Shown one piece after another: positions 18,786 to 26,123 of a stretch of DNA of 64,000 bases. Source of the DNA: Verrucomicrobiota bacterium (GTDB taxonomy: Bacteria; Verrucomicrobiota; Kiritimatiellia; RFP12; UBA1067). Positions within the stretch are counted from its first letter, which is position 1, and every line of letters starts with the position of its first letter. The position numbers were made by a program, and so were the translations under genes. The stretch covers positions 62,001 to 126,000 of the forward strand of contig JAHFSX010000014.1 in assembly GCA_023269675.1 (NCBI GenBank), read 5' to 3'. Under the pieces are notes generated by a model. It worked only from the letters and a program-made list of their open reading frames with translations, had not been told where the DNA came from and ran no database searches.

Positions 18786-20638
18786 CCGCACCATCCGCCC
18801 AGAACCTGCCGCACCTGATCTACCGTGGCCCCGGAGTCCGCACTGATTTTCGCACACGCCGCCAGAAGCTCTTGGACGTCCTTCGGTTCAGGCTCCCGAA
18901 TGTTACTGATGAAAATGCGCGCGTGTCCGGTCTTATAGGCCGACCGCTCGCTGACATCCAACTCCTCGAACAACTTCTCGCCCGGACGGATGCCCGTGAA
19001 CACGATCGGGATGTCCTCGTGCGGACGCAGCCCGGAGAGCGCGATCATCTCCTCCGCAAGCTCGACAATCTTCACCGGCTCACCCATGTCCAACACAAAG
19101 ATCTCGCCGCCCTGAGCCAACGCCGCCGCCTGCAGCACCAGCGCCACCGCCTCGGAAATCGTCATGAAATAACGCGTCATGTCCGGATGCGTCACCGTCA
19201 CCGCCTCGCCTTTCCGGATCTGCTCCCGGAAAAGGGGCACCACCGAACCCGACGAATCCAGCACATTGCCGAAACGCACCGCGGAAAACCGCGTGCGCTT
19301 GCGCCGGTTCAAGTCCTGCAACGCGACCTCCGCCAGCCGCTTTGAAATCCCCATCACCGAGACCGGCTTGACCGCCTTATCCGTCGAAATGAAGACGAAC
19401 CGCTCCACCCCATGCTCGACCGCCAGCTCGCCCAACGCCCGCGTGGCCAACACGTTGTTCTTCACCGCCTCCGCAGGATTCAGCTCCATCAGCGGCACGT
19501 GCTTGTGCGCCGCGGCATGCACCACAATCTGCGGCTGATACTGTCCGAAGATCGCCGACATCCGGGGACGCTCGCCGATGTCGGCTAAGAGCGCCACCAC
19601 CGGCGTCTCGAGTCCCAACCTGCGGATCTCGCGCTCAATCTCATACAGCGCGTTTTCGGAACGCTCCACCATGATCACCTGTTCCGGACCCGTGCGCAGG
19701 ATCTGACGCACCAACTCGCTGCCGATCGTGCCGCCCGCGCCGGTCACCAACACCCTTTTCTGACCGAACAGTTCGACCACCGCCCGTCCGTCCAGGCTCA
19801 TCTCCTCGCGCCCCAGCAGATCCGCCACATCGACATTCCGGATCTTCGAGGCGGTCAGGCTCCCCTCAATCAGCTCGTAATAGCCCGGCACAATCCGGGC
19901 CGGCACATGCGCCCGCTCGCAGAGCCGCACCACGCGGCGGATCACGTCACGCGGCACACGCGCCATCGATACGATCACCTCTTCCACCGCATACTTCCGG
20001 ACCGCCACCGGCAAATCCTCGATCCGCCCCAGCACCGTGTGCCCCTGGATCGTCGCCTGCTGCTTGGCCGGGTCATCATCCAAGAAGCCGACCACCACCA
20101 GCCGCTTCGCGCTCTGCCGCCGCAGCTCCCGCGCCACCAGATTACCGGCCGAACCCGCCCCCACCAGCAGCACATGCCGGACTTTGCCGCGCCGGGCCGC
20201 ATCCCACGCGAACTCCCCGTCCACCAAAAAGCGCCAGAGCAGCCGAACACCCAACAGCCCGCCGACAACCAGGATGCTGTTAAAAAGGATAATGCTGAAA
20301 GGCGGACGAATGCCATGCTGGTTAGGCAAAAGAACACGTAAAACAATCAGGCCAAACGTCGACGACCCTATCGCCCCGATAAACCGCGGCACATCCCCCA
20401 CGCTGACATAGCGCCACAGCAGCCTGTTGCACCCGAAAAGCGCCAACGCCAACCCCTGCACGACCCAAACCGTCACAAAGGAGAGCGCCACGCGCCGCCA
20501 CCCCCACCAGGGCTCTTGAAAATCGAAACGCAACAGAAACGCCGTCAAATAGGCCGCCGCCATGACGGCCGTGTCCACCAGATAGCATCCGAGCCGACTG
20601 GCCCAAACGCTTGCCCGCTCTTTCCATTCCTGTTTCAT
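18782..20638 (-). CDS. CapD/WbpM/PglF-type UDP-sugar 4,6-dehydratase, membrane-bound
   Basis: This 618-aa enzyme would convert UDP-GlcNAc to a UDP-4-keto-6-deoxy sugar, the first step to bacillosamine-, QuiNAc- or FucNAc-type residues. Four membrane segments (about 10-150) precede a Rossmann domain (VLLVGAGSAGNLVAREL). Then comes the SDR catalytic domain with VLVTGAGGTIGSELVRQI, FISTDKAVKPVSVMGISKR and RFGNVLDSSGSVVPLF. I use the ATG at 20638; a TTG in frame at 20662 is an alternative. It overlaps the exosortase gene start (ATGA). The aminotransferase upstream at 20687-22120 is the natural next enzyme. Confidence 0.92.
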   Translation of the reverse strand: MKQEWKERASVWASRLGCYLVDTAVMAAAYLTAFLLRFDFQEPWWGWRRVALSFVTVWVVQGLALALFGCNRLLWRYVSVGDVPRFIGAIGSSTFGLIVLRVLLPNQHGIRPPFSIILFNSILVVGGLLGVRLLWRFLVDGEFAWDAARRGKVRHVLLVGAGSAGNLVARELRRQSAKRLVVVGFLDDDPAKQQATIQGHTVLGRIEDLPVAVRKYAVEEVIVSMARVPRDVIRRVVRLCERAHVPARIVPGYYELIEGSLTASKIRNVDVADLLGREEMSLDGRAVVELFGQKRVLVTGAGGTIGSELVRQILRTGPEQVIMVERSENALYEIEREIRRLGLETPVVALLADIGERPRMSAIFGQYQPQIVVHAAAHKHVPLMELNPAEAVKNNVLATRALGELAVEHGVERFVFISTDKAVKPVSVMGISKRLAEVALQDLNRRKRTRFSAVRFGNVLDSSGSVVPLFREQIRKGEAVTVTHPDMTRYFMTISEAVALVLQAAALAQGGEIFVLDMGEPVKIVELAEEMIALSGLRPHEDIPIVFTGIRPGEKLFEELDVSERSAYKTGHARIFISNIREPEPKDVQELLAACAKISADSGATVDQVRQVLGGWCG

Positions 20639-20686
20639 TAATGCCGTTTCATTTAACCACAACCCGTGCCTGTTTTACAGTTCAGA

Positions 20687-22120
20687 TTACGCGAGCGCGC
20701 GCGTGACGAGCGCGCATACGCGACCCACCTCCGCCTCGGCCAATCCCGCACCCGACGGCAAGCAGAGCCCGTTCGCAAACAACCGCGCGCTCACGCCCCC
20801 CCCGTACACGCGTGCCCCCCGGAATACCGGCTGCAGGTGCATCGGCTTCCAGACCGGACGCGACTCGATCTCCTCCGCCTCCAGCGCCAGCCGCACACGT
20901 TCCACACGAGCCGAGGGCTGGTATTGTTCATTAGTTCTCGAGCTCATTAGTTCATTAGTGTTAAATTCGGCCTTTGCCCCATTGCCCGTTGCCGGTTGCC
21001 GATGGCCGATTGGATCTTCTTTCGCTCCCACTGATGAACTGTCGCAATAATGAACTAATGAACTTCCCCCTCCGCCCCCCGTCTCCCGTCCTCCGTCCCC
21101 ACCGATTTCAATGACCGTCAGCCACCGCGTACACTGCCCGTAGGCCGCTTCCGGCATGAAGCCCACCCCACCCAAGATCGACAAGCGCTCGCGGTACCAC
21201 TCGAAGATCTGCCGCTTTTTCTGAACGATCCGTTCCAGACACGCCAGCTGTCCCACCCCAATCGCCGCAACGATATTGCTCATGCGATAGTTATAGCCCA
21301 GCTCCTCGTGTTCGTACCACGCCACCGGTTCTCGCGACTGCTGCGCCCGCTTACGCGCCCTCGCGATCACCCCGCCGTCTCGCGACGCCACCATGCCGCC
21401 CCCCGAGGTCGTGATGATCTTGTTCCCGTTAAACGAATACACCGCCGCCCAACCCGCGTCGCCCGCTTGCCGGGATGCGGCAAGCAGTTCATTCGTTCGT
21501 GAGTTCATTAGTTCATTAGTCGAAATCTTATCATCCCCAGCGCTTGAGACTCGCCTTTTCTCCCCAACTAATGAACTATCGCAATAATGCACTAATGAAC
21601 TTCTCCCGCAGTACCTCGCCCCCAGCGCCTCGGCTGCATCCACAATCAGCGGCACCTCATATTTCGCGCACGCAGCTTCAATCCGCTCGTAGGCGCAGCA
21701 CTGCCCGTAAAGGTCAGCGGCCACCACCGCTTTGGGCAATCGACCCTGATTGGCCGCGTCGGATAAAGCCTCCTCAAGTAAATCCGGATCCATCGTCCAC
21801 GTGGCCGCGTCGCAGTCGATAAATACCGGCACCGCGCCGCGATGCACCGCCGGCGCGATGGAGGCCACGAAGGTCAGTGAGGAACAGAACACCGTGTCGC
21901 CCGCCGCCACGTTCAGCTCATGGAACAGCAGATCGATCGCCGCCGTGCCGCTCGAAACTGCGCACGCGTTAGGCAGACCGACGGCCTCGGCGAACTCGCG
22001 TTCGAACCGGTCCACCATCGGCCCGCACGGCGCGATGTAGTTCGACGCGAACGCCTCACCGATCAGAGGCAACTCGCTGCCGCTCATCCACGGCGGCGAC
22101 AAAAAAATCCGTTTGTTCAT
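20687..22120 (-). CDS. DegT/DnrJ/EryC1/StrS aminotransferase with two repeat-derived inserts
   Basis: PLP-dependent sugar aminotransferase that would aminate the 4-keto sugar made by the adjacent CapD-type enzyme. The fold is recognisable: LSPPWMSGSELPLI, AVSSGTAAIDLLFHEL, FCSSLTFVASIAP, DAAEALGARY, and the PLP lysine in SFNGNKIITTSGGG. At 477 aa it is about 100 residues longer than usual. The excess is two in-frame inserts. One (about residues 171-212) sits just before the lysine loop and runs from SSLVHYCDSSLV to TNELMNSRTNE. The other (about 340-399) has the same head and tail with GHRQPATG between. Whether the enzyme stays active is open. AGAGAGG precedes the ATG at 22120. Confidence 0.88.
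   Translation of the reverse strand: MNKRIFLSPPWMSGSELPLIGEAFASNYIAPCGPMVDRFEREFAEAVGLPNACAVSSGTAAIDLLFHELNVAAGDTVFCSSLTFVASIAPAVHRGAVPVFIDCDAATWTMDPDLLEEALSDAANQGRLPKAVVAADLYGQCCAYERIEAACAKYEVPLIVDAAEALGARYCGRSSLVHYCDSSLVGEKRRVSSAGDDKISTNELMNSRTNELLAASRQAGDAGWAAVYSFNGNKIITTSGGGMVASRDGGVIARARKRAQQSREPVAWYEHEELGYNYRMSNIVAAIGVGQLACLERIVQKKRQIFEWYRERLSILGGVGFMPEAAYGQCTRWLTVIEIGGDGGRETGGGGGSSLVHYCDSSSVGAKEDPIGHRQPATGNGAKAEFNTNELMSSRTNEQYQPSARVERVRLALEAEEIESRPVWKPMHLQPVFRGARVYGGGVSARLFANGLCLPSGAGLAEAEVGRVCALVTRALA
20925..21102 (-). repeat. In-frame composite repeat insert (aminotransferase, C-terminal)
   Basis: Inverted arrays of the octamer TTCATTAG (20925-20961) and its complement CTAATGAA (21031-21067) flank an ATTGCCN heptamer run (20977-21012). 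A CGTCCTC-type run follows (21077-21101). In the host gene it encodes SSLVHYC, GHRQPATG and TNELMSSRTNE modules. Confidence 0.85.
21486..21608 (-). repeat. In-frame repeat insert (aminotransferase, before PLP lysine)
   Basis: TTCATTCG/TTCATTAG octamers at 21488-21521 face CTAATGAA octamers at 21577-21604, giving imperfect terminal inverted repeats around a short unique core. It is read as SSLVHYCDSSLV ... TNELMNSRTNE, with no stop codon. Confidence 0.85.
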
Positions 22121-22175
22121 CCTCTCTCCATCCCCGCTTTCCGGCCGCAAAGCATGCGCGCATGAACTGCCCGCA

Positions 22176-22781
22176 CTACCCGTGATACGCACCGTCCACC
22201 CCATGACCTTCTTCACTTCCCATAAACTCCGGCATGCTCACATGGCCTTCGGCGCTGATGCCTTCGCGGCGTAACACCCGCCCGACCGTCAGCCCCAGGA
22301 TCTTTATGTCCAGCCACAGGCTCCGGTGATCCACATACCAGACATCCAGCGCAAAACGCTCCTCCCAGCCGAGCGTGTTTCTTCCGTTGATCTGCGCCCA
22401 CCCCGTGATTCCGGGTCTCACCTCATGCCGACGCGCCTGCTCCGGCGAATACCGCGGCAAATACGCCATCAGCAAGGGGCGCGGCCCTACCAGCGACATC
22501 GCGCCCCGCAAGACCAGCAGCAGCTCAGGCAATTCGTCCAGACTGCTCGCCCTCAGAAAGCGCCCGAACCGGGTCAGCCGTTCCGCATCCGTCCCGGGCC
22601 CCTCCCGCATGGTCCGGAACTTGATCAAAACGAAGGGCTCGCCGCCCAGACCCGCCCGCGCCTGCCGAAAAAAAACGGGCCGCCCCATGATGGCGGCGAC
22701 CCCTACCCCGAGCATGATCAGCAGCGGGCCCCATAAGGCCGCCGTCACCAGCACCACGGTGATGTCGAATACCCGTTTCAT
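22176..22781 (-). CDS. Initiating sugar transferase (PglC/WbaP-type phosphoglycosyl transferase)
   Basis: At 201 aa this is a monotopic phosphoglycosyl transferase that loads a sugar-1-phosphate on undecaprenyl phosphate. Motifs are MKRVFDITV, one re-entrant N-terminal hydrophobic helix, VLIKFRTM, SLDELPELLLVLRG, SLVGPRPLL, RHEVRPGITGWAQINGRNTL and DVWYVDHRSLWLDIKIL. The ATG at 22781 is preferred; a GTG at 22787 would overlap the NeuD-like gene stop. It sits 3 bases downstream of that acyltransferase gene. The order matches a bacillosamine-type pathway (dehydratase, aminotransferase, acyltransferase, PGT). Confidence 0.92.
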   Translation of the reverse strand: MKRVFDITVVLVTAALWGPLLIMLGVGVAAIMGRPVFFRQARAGLGGEPFVLIKFRTMREGPGTDAERLTRFGRFLRASSLDELPELLLVLRGAMSLVGPRPLLMAYLPRYSPEQARRHEVRPGITGWAQINGRNTLGWEERFALDVWYVDHRSLWLDIKILGLTVGRVLRREGISAEGHVSMPEFMGSEEGHGVDGAYHG

Positions 22782-22783
22782 CG

Positions 22784-23425
22784 TCACACCAGCCTTACCA
22801 CCGTCTCTTTTTCCGGAATATCCCTAAACGCCACGGTGCCCGCGCCCAACACCGACCACGCGCCCATCTTGCGCGTCTGGACGATCACCGCGTTCGATCC
22901 CAACAGCGCCCCTTCGCCGATCTCGCACCACCCCGACACCCGCACGCCGGGACAAGCCTGCACGTAGGCCCCCAGGACCGCATCGTGGCCGACCGTCACC
23001 TGGAAATTCAAAAGCGCATAAGCGCCAATCCGCACGTCGGCCGACACCACACATCCCGCGCCCAAATAGGCCCCCTCGGCCACGCGGGCCCCGGGCGCAA
23101 CAAGCGCCGAGGGGTCGATCACCGACGCAGGCACCCACCCCGCCTGCAGCGCACGCGCGACAACCGCCTTCCGCTTGAAATTGTCCCCGACCGCACAATG
23201 GAAACACGGGCACACGCTTTCCGCCGCCAGGCGCGCCGCCGTCACCTCGACCGGCCCCGTCAACGGCGCCCCGGCCCACTCGCCCCGCTGCCGCTCCGCC
23301 GCGTCATCACAAATCCCCACAACCTTGAATGTCGGCGTCCGCATATTCATACGCCCGACCGTCCAAGCCACTTCTTTCGCGAAACCGCCCGCGCCGATGA
23401 TGATTAAAGGCCGTTCGTTCATCAT
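22784..23425 (-). CDS. NeuD/PglD-family sugar N-acyltransferase
   Basis: The 213-aa protein begins with a Rossmann-like PglD N-domain (LIIIGAGGFAKEVAWTV) and continues into a left-handed beta-helix of hexapeptide repeats (VIDPSALVAPGARVAEGAYLG, VVSADVRIG, NFQVTVGHDAVLG). It would N-acylate the 4-amino sugar, normally with acetyl-CoA. The start overlaps the KAS III stop as ATGA. A KAS III and an ACP directly upstream raise the possibility that the donor is an unusual acyl-ACP; that is inference from gene order. Confidence 0.88.
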   Translation of the reverse strand: MMNERPLIIIGAGGFAKEVAWTVGRMNMRTPTFKVVGICDDAAERQRGEWAGAPLTGPVEVTAARLAAESVCPCFHCAVGDNFKRKAVVARALQAGWVPASVIDPSALVAPGARVAEGAYLGAGCVVSADVRIGAYALLNFQVTVGHDAVLGAYVQACPGVRVSGWCEIGEGALLGSNAVIVQTRKMGAWSVLGAGTVAFRDIPEKETVVRLV

Positions 23426-24393
23426 TCCCACTCCACCAGACAGGCTGCCCACGAGAGCCCGACGCCGAAACCCACCAGAACCACGCGCATGCCCGGTTTA
23501 AGCCGGCCCTCACGCTCCGCCGCCATCAGGGCCAGCGGGATCGAAGCGGAGACCGTATTTCCCGTCGCACCCATCGCATACACCATCTTCACGGCCGGGA
23601 CCTTCATGATGCGAGCCAGCCCGTCCAGCATGTATTTGCTCGCCTGATGCAATACAAACAGATCCACGTCGCCGTAGCCGATACCCGCCTTAGCCAGAAC
23701 CTCCGCCACGGCCGCCGGCACCGCCCGCAACGTAAACGAGTAAATGGCCGGGCCGTCCATCCGCAGGAACGCGTCGCCCTCCTCGCGGTGCCGCGCCCCG
23801 CCCCGCCGCACGATCAGATTCTCGGAGCCCGCCCCGTCCGTGCCGTAAACGAAAGGCCCGAGGCTGCCGCTGCCGCCCGACGCCGTCACCCACGTGGCCG
23901 CGGCGCCGTCGCCGAACAGCGTCCGCACGTTCTTGTCGCCCGCATCCATATACTTGCTGTAGGTCTCGGCCGTGACCAGCAACACCCGCGACGCCTGCCC
24001 CGACTCGATCAGACCCTTCGCCAATCCCAACCCATAGACATACCCCGAGCAGCCCAGGTTGAAATCCAACGCCCCGACCGTCGTCGGCAGCCCCAGACGG
24101 TCCTGCACCAGACACGCCGTCGTCGGCAGCAGAAAGTCCGGCGATTGCGTGCAAACCAGCAGGTAATCCACCGTCTCGCGCCCCACGCCGGTCGCTTCAA
24201 AAAGCGCCTCCGCCGCCTTCACCGCCAAATCGGAGGCGTATTCCTCCGCACCGGCGATCCGGCGCTCGCGAATTCCCAGCTTCTCCTCGATCCGCTCCGC
24301 CGGCCACTCCGGAAACAGCGCCGCCAGCGTCGGATTGTCCAAAACCCCCGCCGGCAAGTAGGCCGCGATGCCCCCAAGCCGGGCCTTATTCAT
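23422..24393 (-). CDS. Beta-ketoacyl-ACP synthase III (FabH-like), polysaccharide-locus copy 1
   Basis: The 323-aa thiolase-fold enzyme carries the KAS III triad: Cys in FNLGCSGYVYGL, His in VLHQASKYM, and Asn in GATGNTVSASI. The C-terminal VLVGFGVGLSWAACLV motif is shared with the two other KAS III copies in this window (45485-46579 and 46844-47854). FabH starts fatty acid chains from acyl-CoA and malonyl-ACP. Inside a glycan locus and next to its own ACP it more likely makes a short acyl group for sugar decoration. It overlaps the ACP stop by 8 bases and the NeuD start by 4. Confidence 0.88.
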   Translation of the reverse strand: MNKARLGGIAAYLPAGVLDNPTLAALFPEWPAERIEEKLGIRERRIAGAEEYASDLAVKAAEALFEATGVGRETVDYLLVCTQSPDFLLPTTACLVQDRLGLPTTVGALDFNLGCSGYVYGLGLAKGLIESGQASRVLLVTAETYSKYMDAGDKNVRTLFGDGAAATWVTASGGSGSLGPFVYGTDGAGSENLIVRRGGARHREEGDAFLRMDGPAIYSFTLRAVPAAVAEVLAKAGIGYGDVDLFVLHQASKYMLDGLARIMKVPAVKMVYAMGATGNTVSASIPLALMAAEREGRLKPGMRVVLVGFGVGLSWAACLVEWE

Positions 24394-24616
24394 GCCCCAC
24401 CCCCGCCAACCGCGCGATATCGGCGACCGTATGCCAGCGCGCAGCCTCGCCCAGCTTCACCGCCGCGCCGTTCTTCTGCTCCAGCATGAATACCAGGTCG
24501 AGAATCCGCATGGAGTCCCAGTTGGGCAAATCACGCAGCACGTCCCGCATGCCCACTCGCCCGTGAGGAAGCTGCAACGTTTCTTCCATCGCCTGTAAAA
24601 ACGCCTCTTCGGTCAT
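24386..24616 (-). CDS. Acyl carrier protein, dedicated copy 1
   Basis: The 76-aa acidic protein has the phosphopantetheine site S35 in PNWDSMRILDL and the usual four-helix ACP pattern. I use the ATG at 24616 (MTEEAFLQAME), as the longer frame adds an unlike N-terminus. It overlaps the KAS III gene and is likely cotranscribed and functionally paired with it. Sequence divergence from housekeeping AcpP (DSL replaced by DSM) points to a specialised carrier. Confidence 0.82.
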   Translation of the reverse strand: MTEEAFLQAMEETLQLPHGRVGMRDVLRDLPNWDSMRILDLVFMLEQKNGAAVKLGEAARWHTVADIARLAGVGHE

Positions 24617-24847
24617 ATGCTCCTGCGCTTCCGACTGTGCGCACACGCGGCCACGTTCCGCAGATACGGCCCCGCATTCTCAGTCGTCCGTAAGATATCA
24701 CATCCGTATGCCTCTAGCCAAGGTTCCAACTCAATTGCCCGGGGCTTCTGTCTCGCTCTTGAACGTCTCGTGCACCTGACTCGCGGCTCCTCTCGTCTCT
24801 GTGTGCTCTGTGCCGCCGCGATCGCCCACATCCGTGCCGAGTGTCGC
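24617..24847. other. Intergenic spacer without recognised gene
   Basis: 231 bases between the ACP gene and the second sugar transferase gene. It contains a CTCTGTGTGCTCTGTG word run near 24799-24814 of the kind seen in other spacers. An 84-codon minus frame (24613-24864) has no recognisable domain or ribosome-binding site. I see nothing else. Confidence 0.4.
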
Positions 24848-25537
24848 TCATGTCCTTCCGGCACCCTCCAGCCCCGGCACCTTCACCTCCGGCAGATCCT
24901 TAAATACCCGATGGAGCAAGCGGCTTTGAGGGAATACGATCACCCAGGCGGTCAGAAAAATGATCAGGCAGTCCGTCCAAAACGAAAGGTGCCGCTGATA
25001 CCATAACTCCAGCTCGCCTTTGGCCGGCGCGATGTGCTGCGCATAAAACTGGGCCAGGGGCATCCCCGACTCGGACAGGAGCCGCTCCTCGTCGCGGAAC
25101 ACGATCGAACCGATGCCCGTCAGTCCGGGGCGGACATTGTAGATCACCCGCTTCACGTGTTCGGGATAGGGGTCAAAGGTCTTGTCCACCAGCGGACGCG
25201 GTCCCACGATCGACATGTCACCGAGCAGGATATTGATCAACTGCGGCAGTTCATTGATCTTGGTCCTCCGCAAAAAGTGGCCGAGCGGCAACACGCGCGG
25301 ATCACGCCGCGTCGTATGCAGCCCGCCGGCCAGATTCGGGCTGTTCTTGAGCATCGTGGCGAATTTCCAGATGCCGAACTTCTTGTTCCTCAAGCCGATG
25401 CGCTCCTGCAGGTAGAACACATGATGCTCCCCCGTCAGCAGCAGCCCGACGCAAACCGGAATCAGCAGCGGCGACAGCAGCAGCAGCGCCAATCCGGATA
25501 AAACAATATCCATCCCTCGCTTCACAAATGAATACAT
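24848..25537 (-). CDS. Second sugar transferase (exopolysaccharide PGT family)
   Basis: The 229-aa protein is a bacterial sugar transferase with the N-terminal membrane helix (MDIVLSGLALLLLSPLLIP) and family motifs WKFATML, LRRTKINELPQLINIL, MSIVGPRPL and YNVRPGLTGIGSIVF. GAGGAA lies before the ATG at 25537. It is the second phosphoglycosyl transferase of the locus beside 22176-22781 and the WecA fusion. The locus may therefore make more than one lipid-linked glycan, or one copy may act late. The C-terminal part has two further helices that anchor it. Confidence 0.88.
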   Translation of the reverse strand: MYSFVKRGMDIVLSGLALLLLSPLLIPVCVGLLLTGEHHVFYLQERIGLRNKKFGIWKFATMLKNSPNLAGGLHTTRRDPRVLPLGHFLRRTKINELPQLINILLGDMSIVGPRPLVDKTFDPYPEHVKRVIYNVRPGLTGIGSIVFRDEERLLSESGMPLAQFYAQHIAPAKGELELWYQRHLSFWTDCLIIFLTAWVIVFPQSRLLHRVFKDLPEVKVPGLEGAGRT

Positions 25538-25554
25538 CTGATTCCTCTATTTGA

Positions 25555-26112
25555 ACCGCGAATAATGCGAATTCAACTAATGTGACTTCTTAAGGTTGCG
25601 TTATTGCATTCATTCTTGTGCATATGATTCGTTCGTATTGGACACCTTTGGCATGTCCGAAATTGATCAAAAGTCCCAAGTTATAACCTGTGGCGGCCAG
25701 ATAATTATGCACCTGTGTCCGGTGTTCATCCGTCAAAGCCGACACGGCCTTAATCTCCACAATGATTTTCCCGTAACAGACAAAGTCCGGAATGTACTTA
25801 CGCTTGAGCGCATGTCCTCGATAATTCAACTGGAGCTCATTTTGCGGCGCAAAAGGTATCTTATTCAAGCCAAGCTCAATTTCTAAACACTCTTGGTACA
25901 CGGGTTCAACAAATCCGTTTCCCATACGGTTATAGACTTCAAAGCAAGCCCCGAAAATGGCGTAGGCTTCGTCAGGGAAAATAAGGTTGTCCGTTTCCAT
26001 CAAGCGGCCCTCCCAATAGCCCAAGTTACGGTTTGTCAGTTCGGTTCTCTCTCCCAATGTCAAAAGTAATTATCAATCATCCCCATTCGCCCAATTCGCA
26101 TCATTCGCGGTA
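25555..26112 (-). mobile_element. Putative GxxExxY nuclease cassette with 19-bp terminal inverted repeats
   Basis: ACCGCGAATAATGCGAATT (25555-25573) and AATTCGCATCATTCGCGGT (26094-26112) are inverted copies with one mismatch in 19. They enclose exactly one gene, 25590-26000. The words are the same AATGCGAAT/ATTCGCAT octamer type. The right end continues inward with CATTCGCCC. No target-site duplication could be recognised by eye. This looks like a compact mobile unit. Confidence 0.6.
25590..26000 (-). CDS. GxxExxY-family protein, predicted PD-(D/E)XK nuclease (copy 1)
   Basis: The 136-aa protein carries the family signature GNGFVEPVYQECLEIEL near residue 27. A PD-(D/E)XK-like active site follows: PD in YIPDFVC and E-I-K in KIIVEIKAVS, then TDEHRTQVHNYLAATGY and GLLINFG. 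Pfam places this family (PDDEXK_3) in the nuclease superfamily; biochemical function is not established as far as I know. GGGAGG 8 bases upstream supports the ATG at 26000 over a start at 26063. The gene is bracketed by near-perfect inverted repeats and unrelated to glycan synthesis, so I read it as a mobile passenger or mobiliser. Confidence 0.85.
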   Translation of the reverse strand: METDNLIFPDEAYAIFGACFEVYNRMGNGFVEPVYQECLEIELGLNKIPFAPQNELQLNYRGHALKRKYIPDFVCYGKIIVEIKAVSALTDEHRTQVHNYLAATGYNLGLLINFGHAKGVQYERIICTRMNAITQP

Positions 26113-26123
26113 AAGTCTCCAAC

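Noticed and set aside
24613-24864. 84-codon minus-strand gene between ACP and sugar transferase
   Set aside because: Overlaps both neighbours' ends, has no ribosome-binding site and an Arg-rich shadow-like composition.
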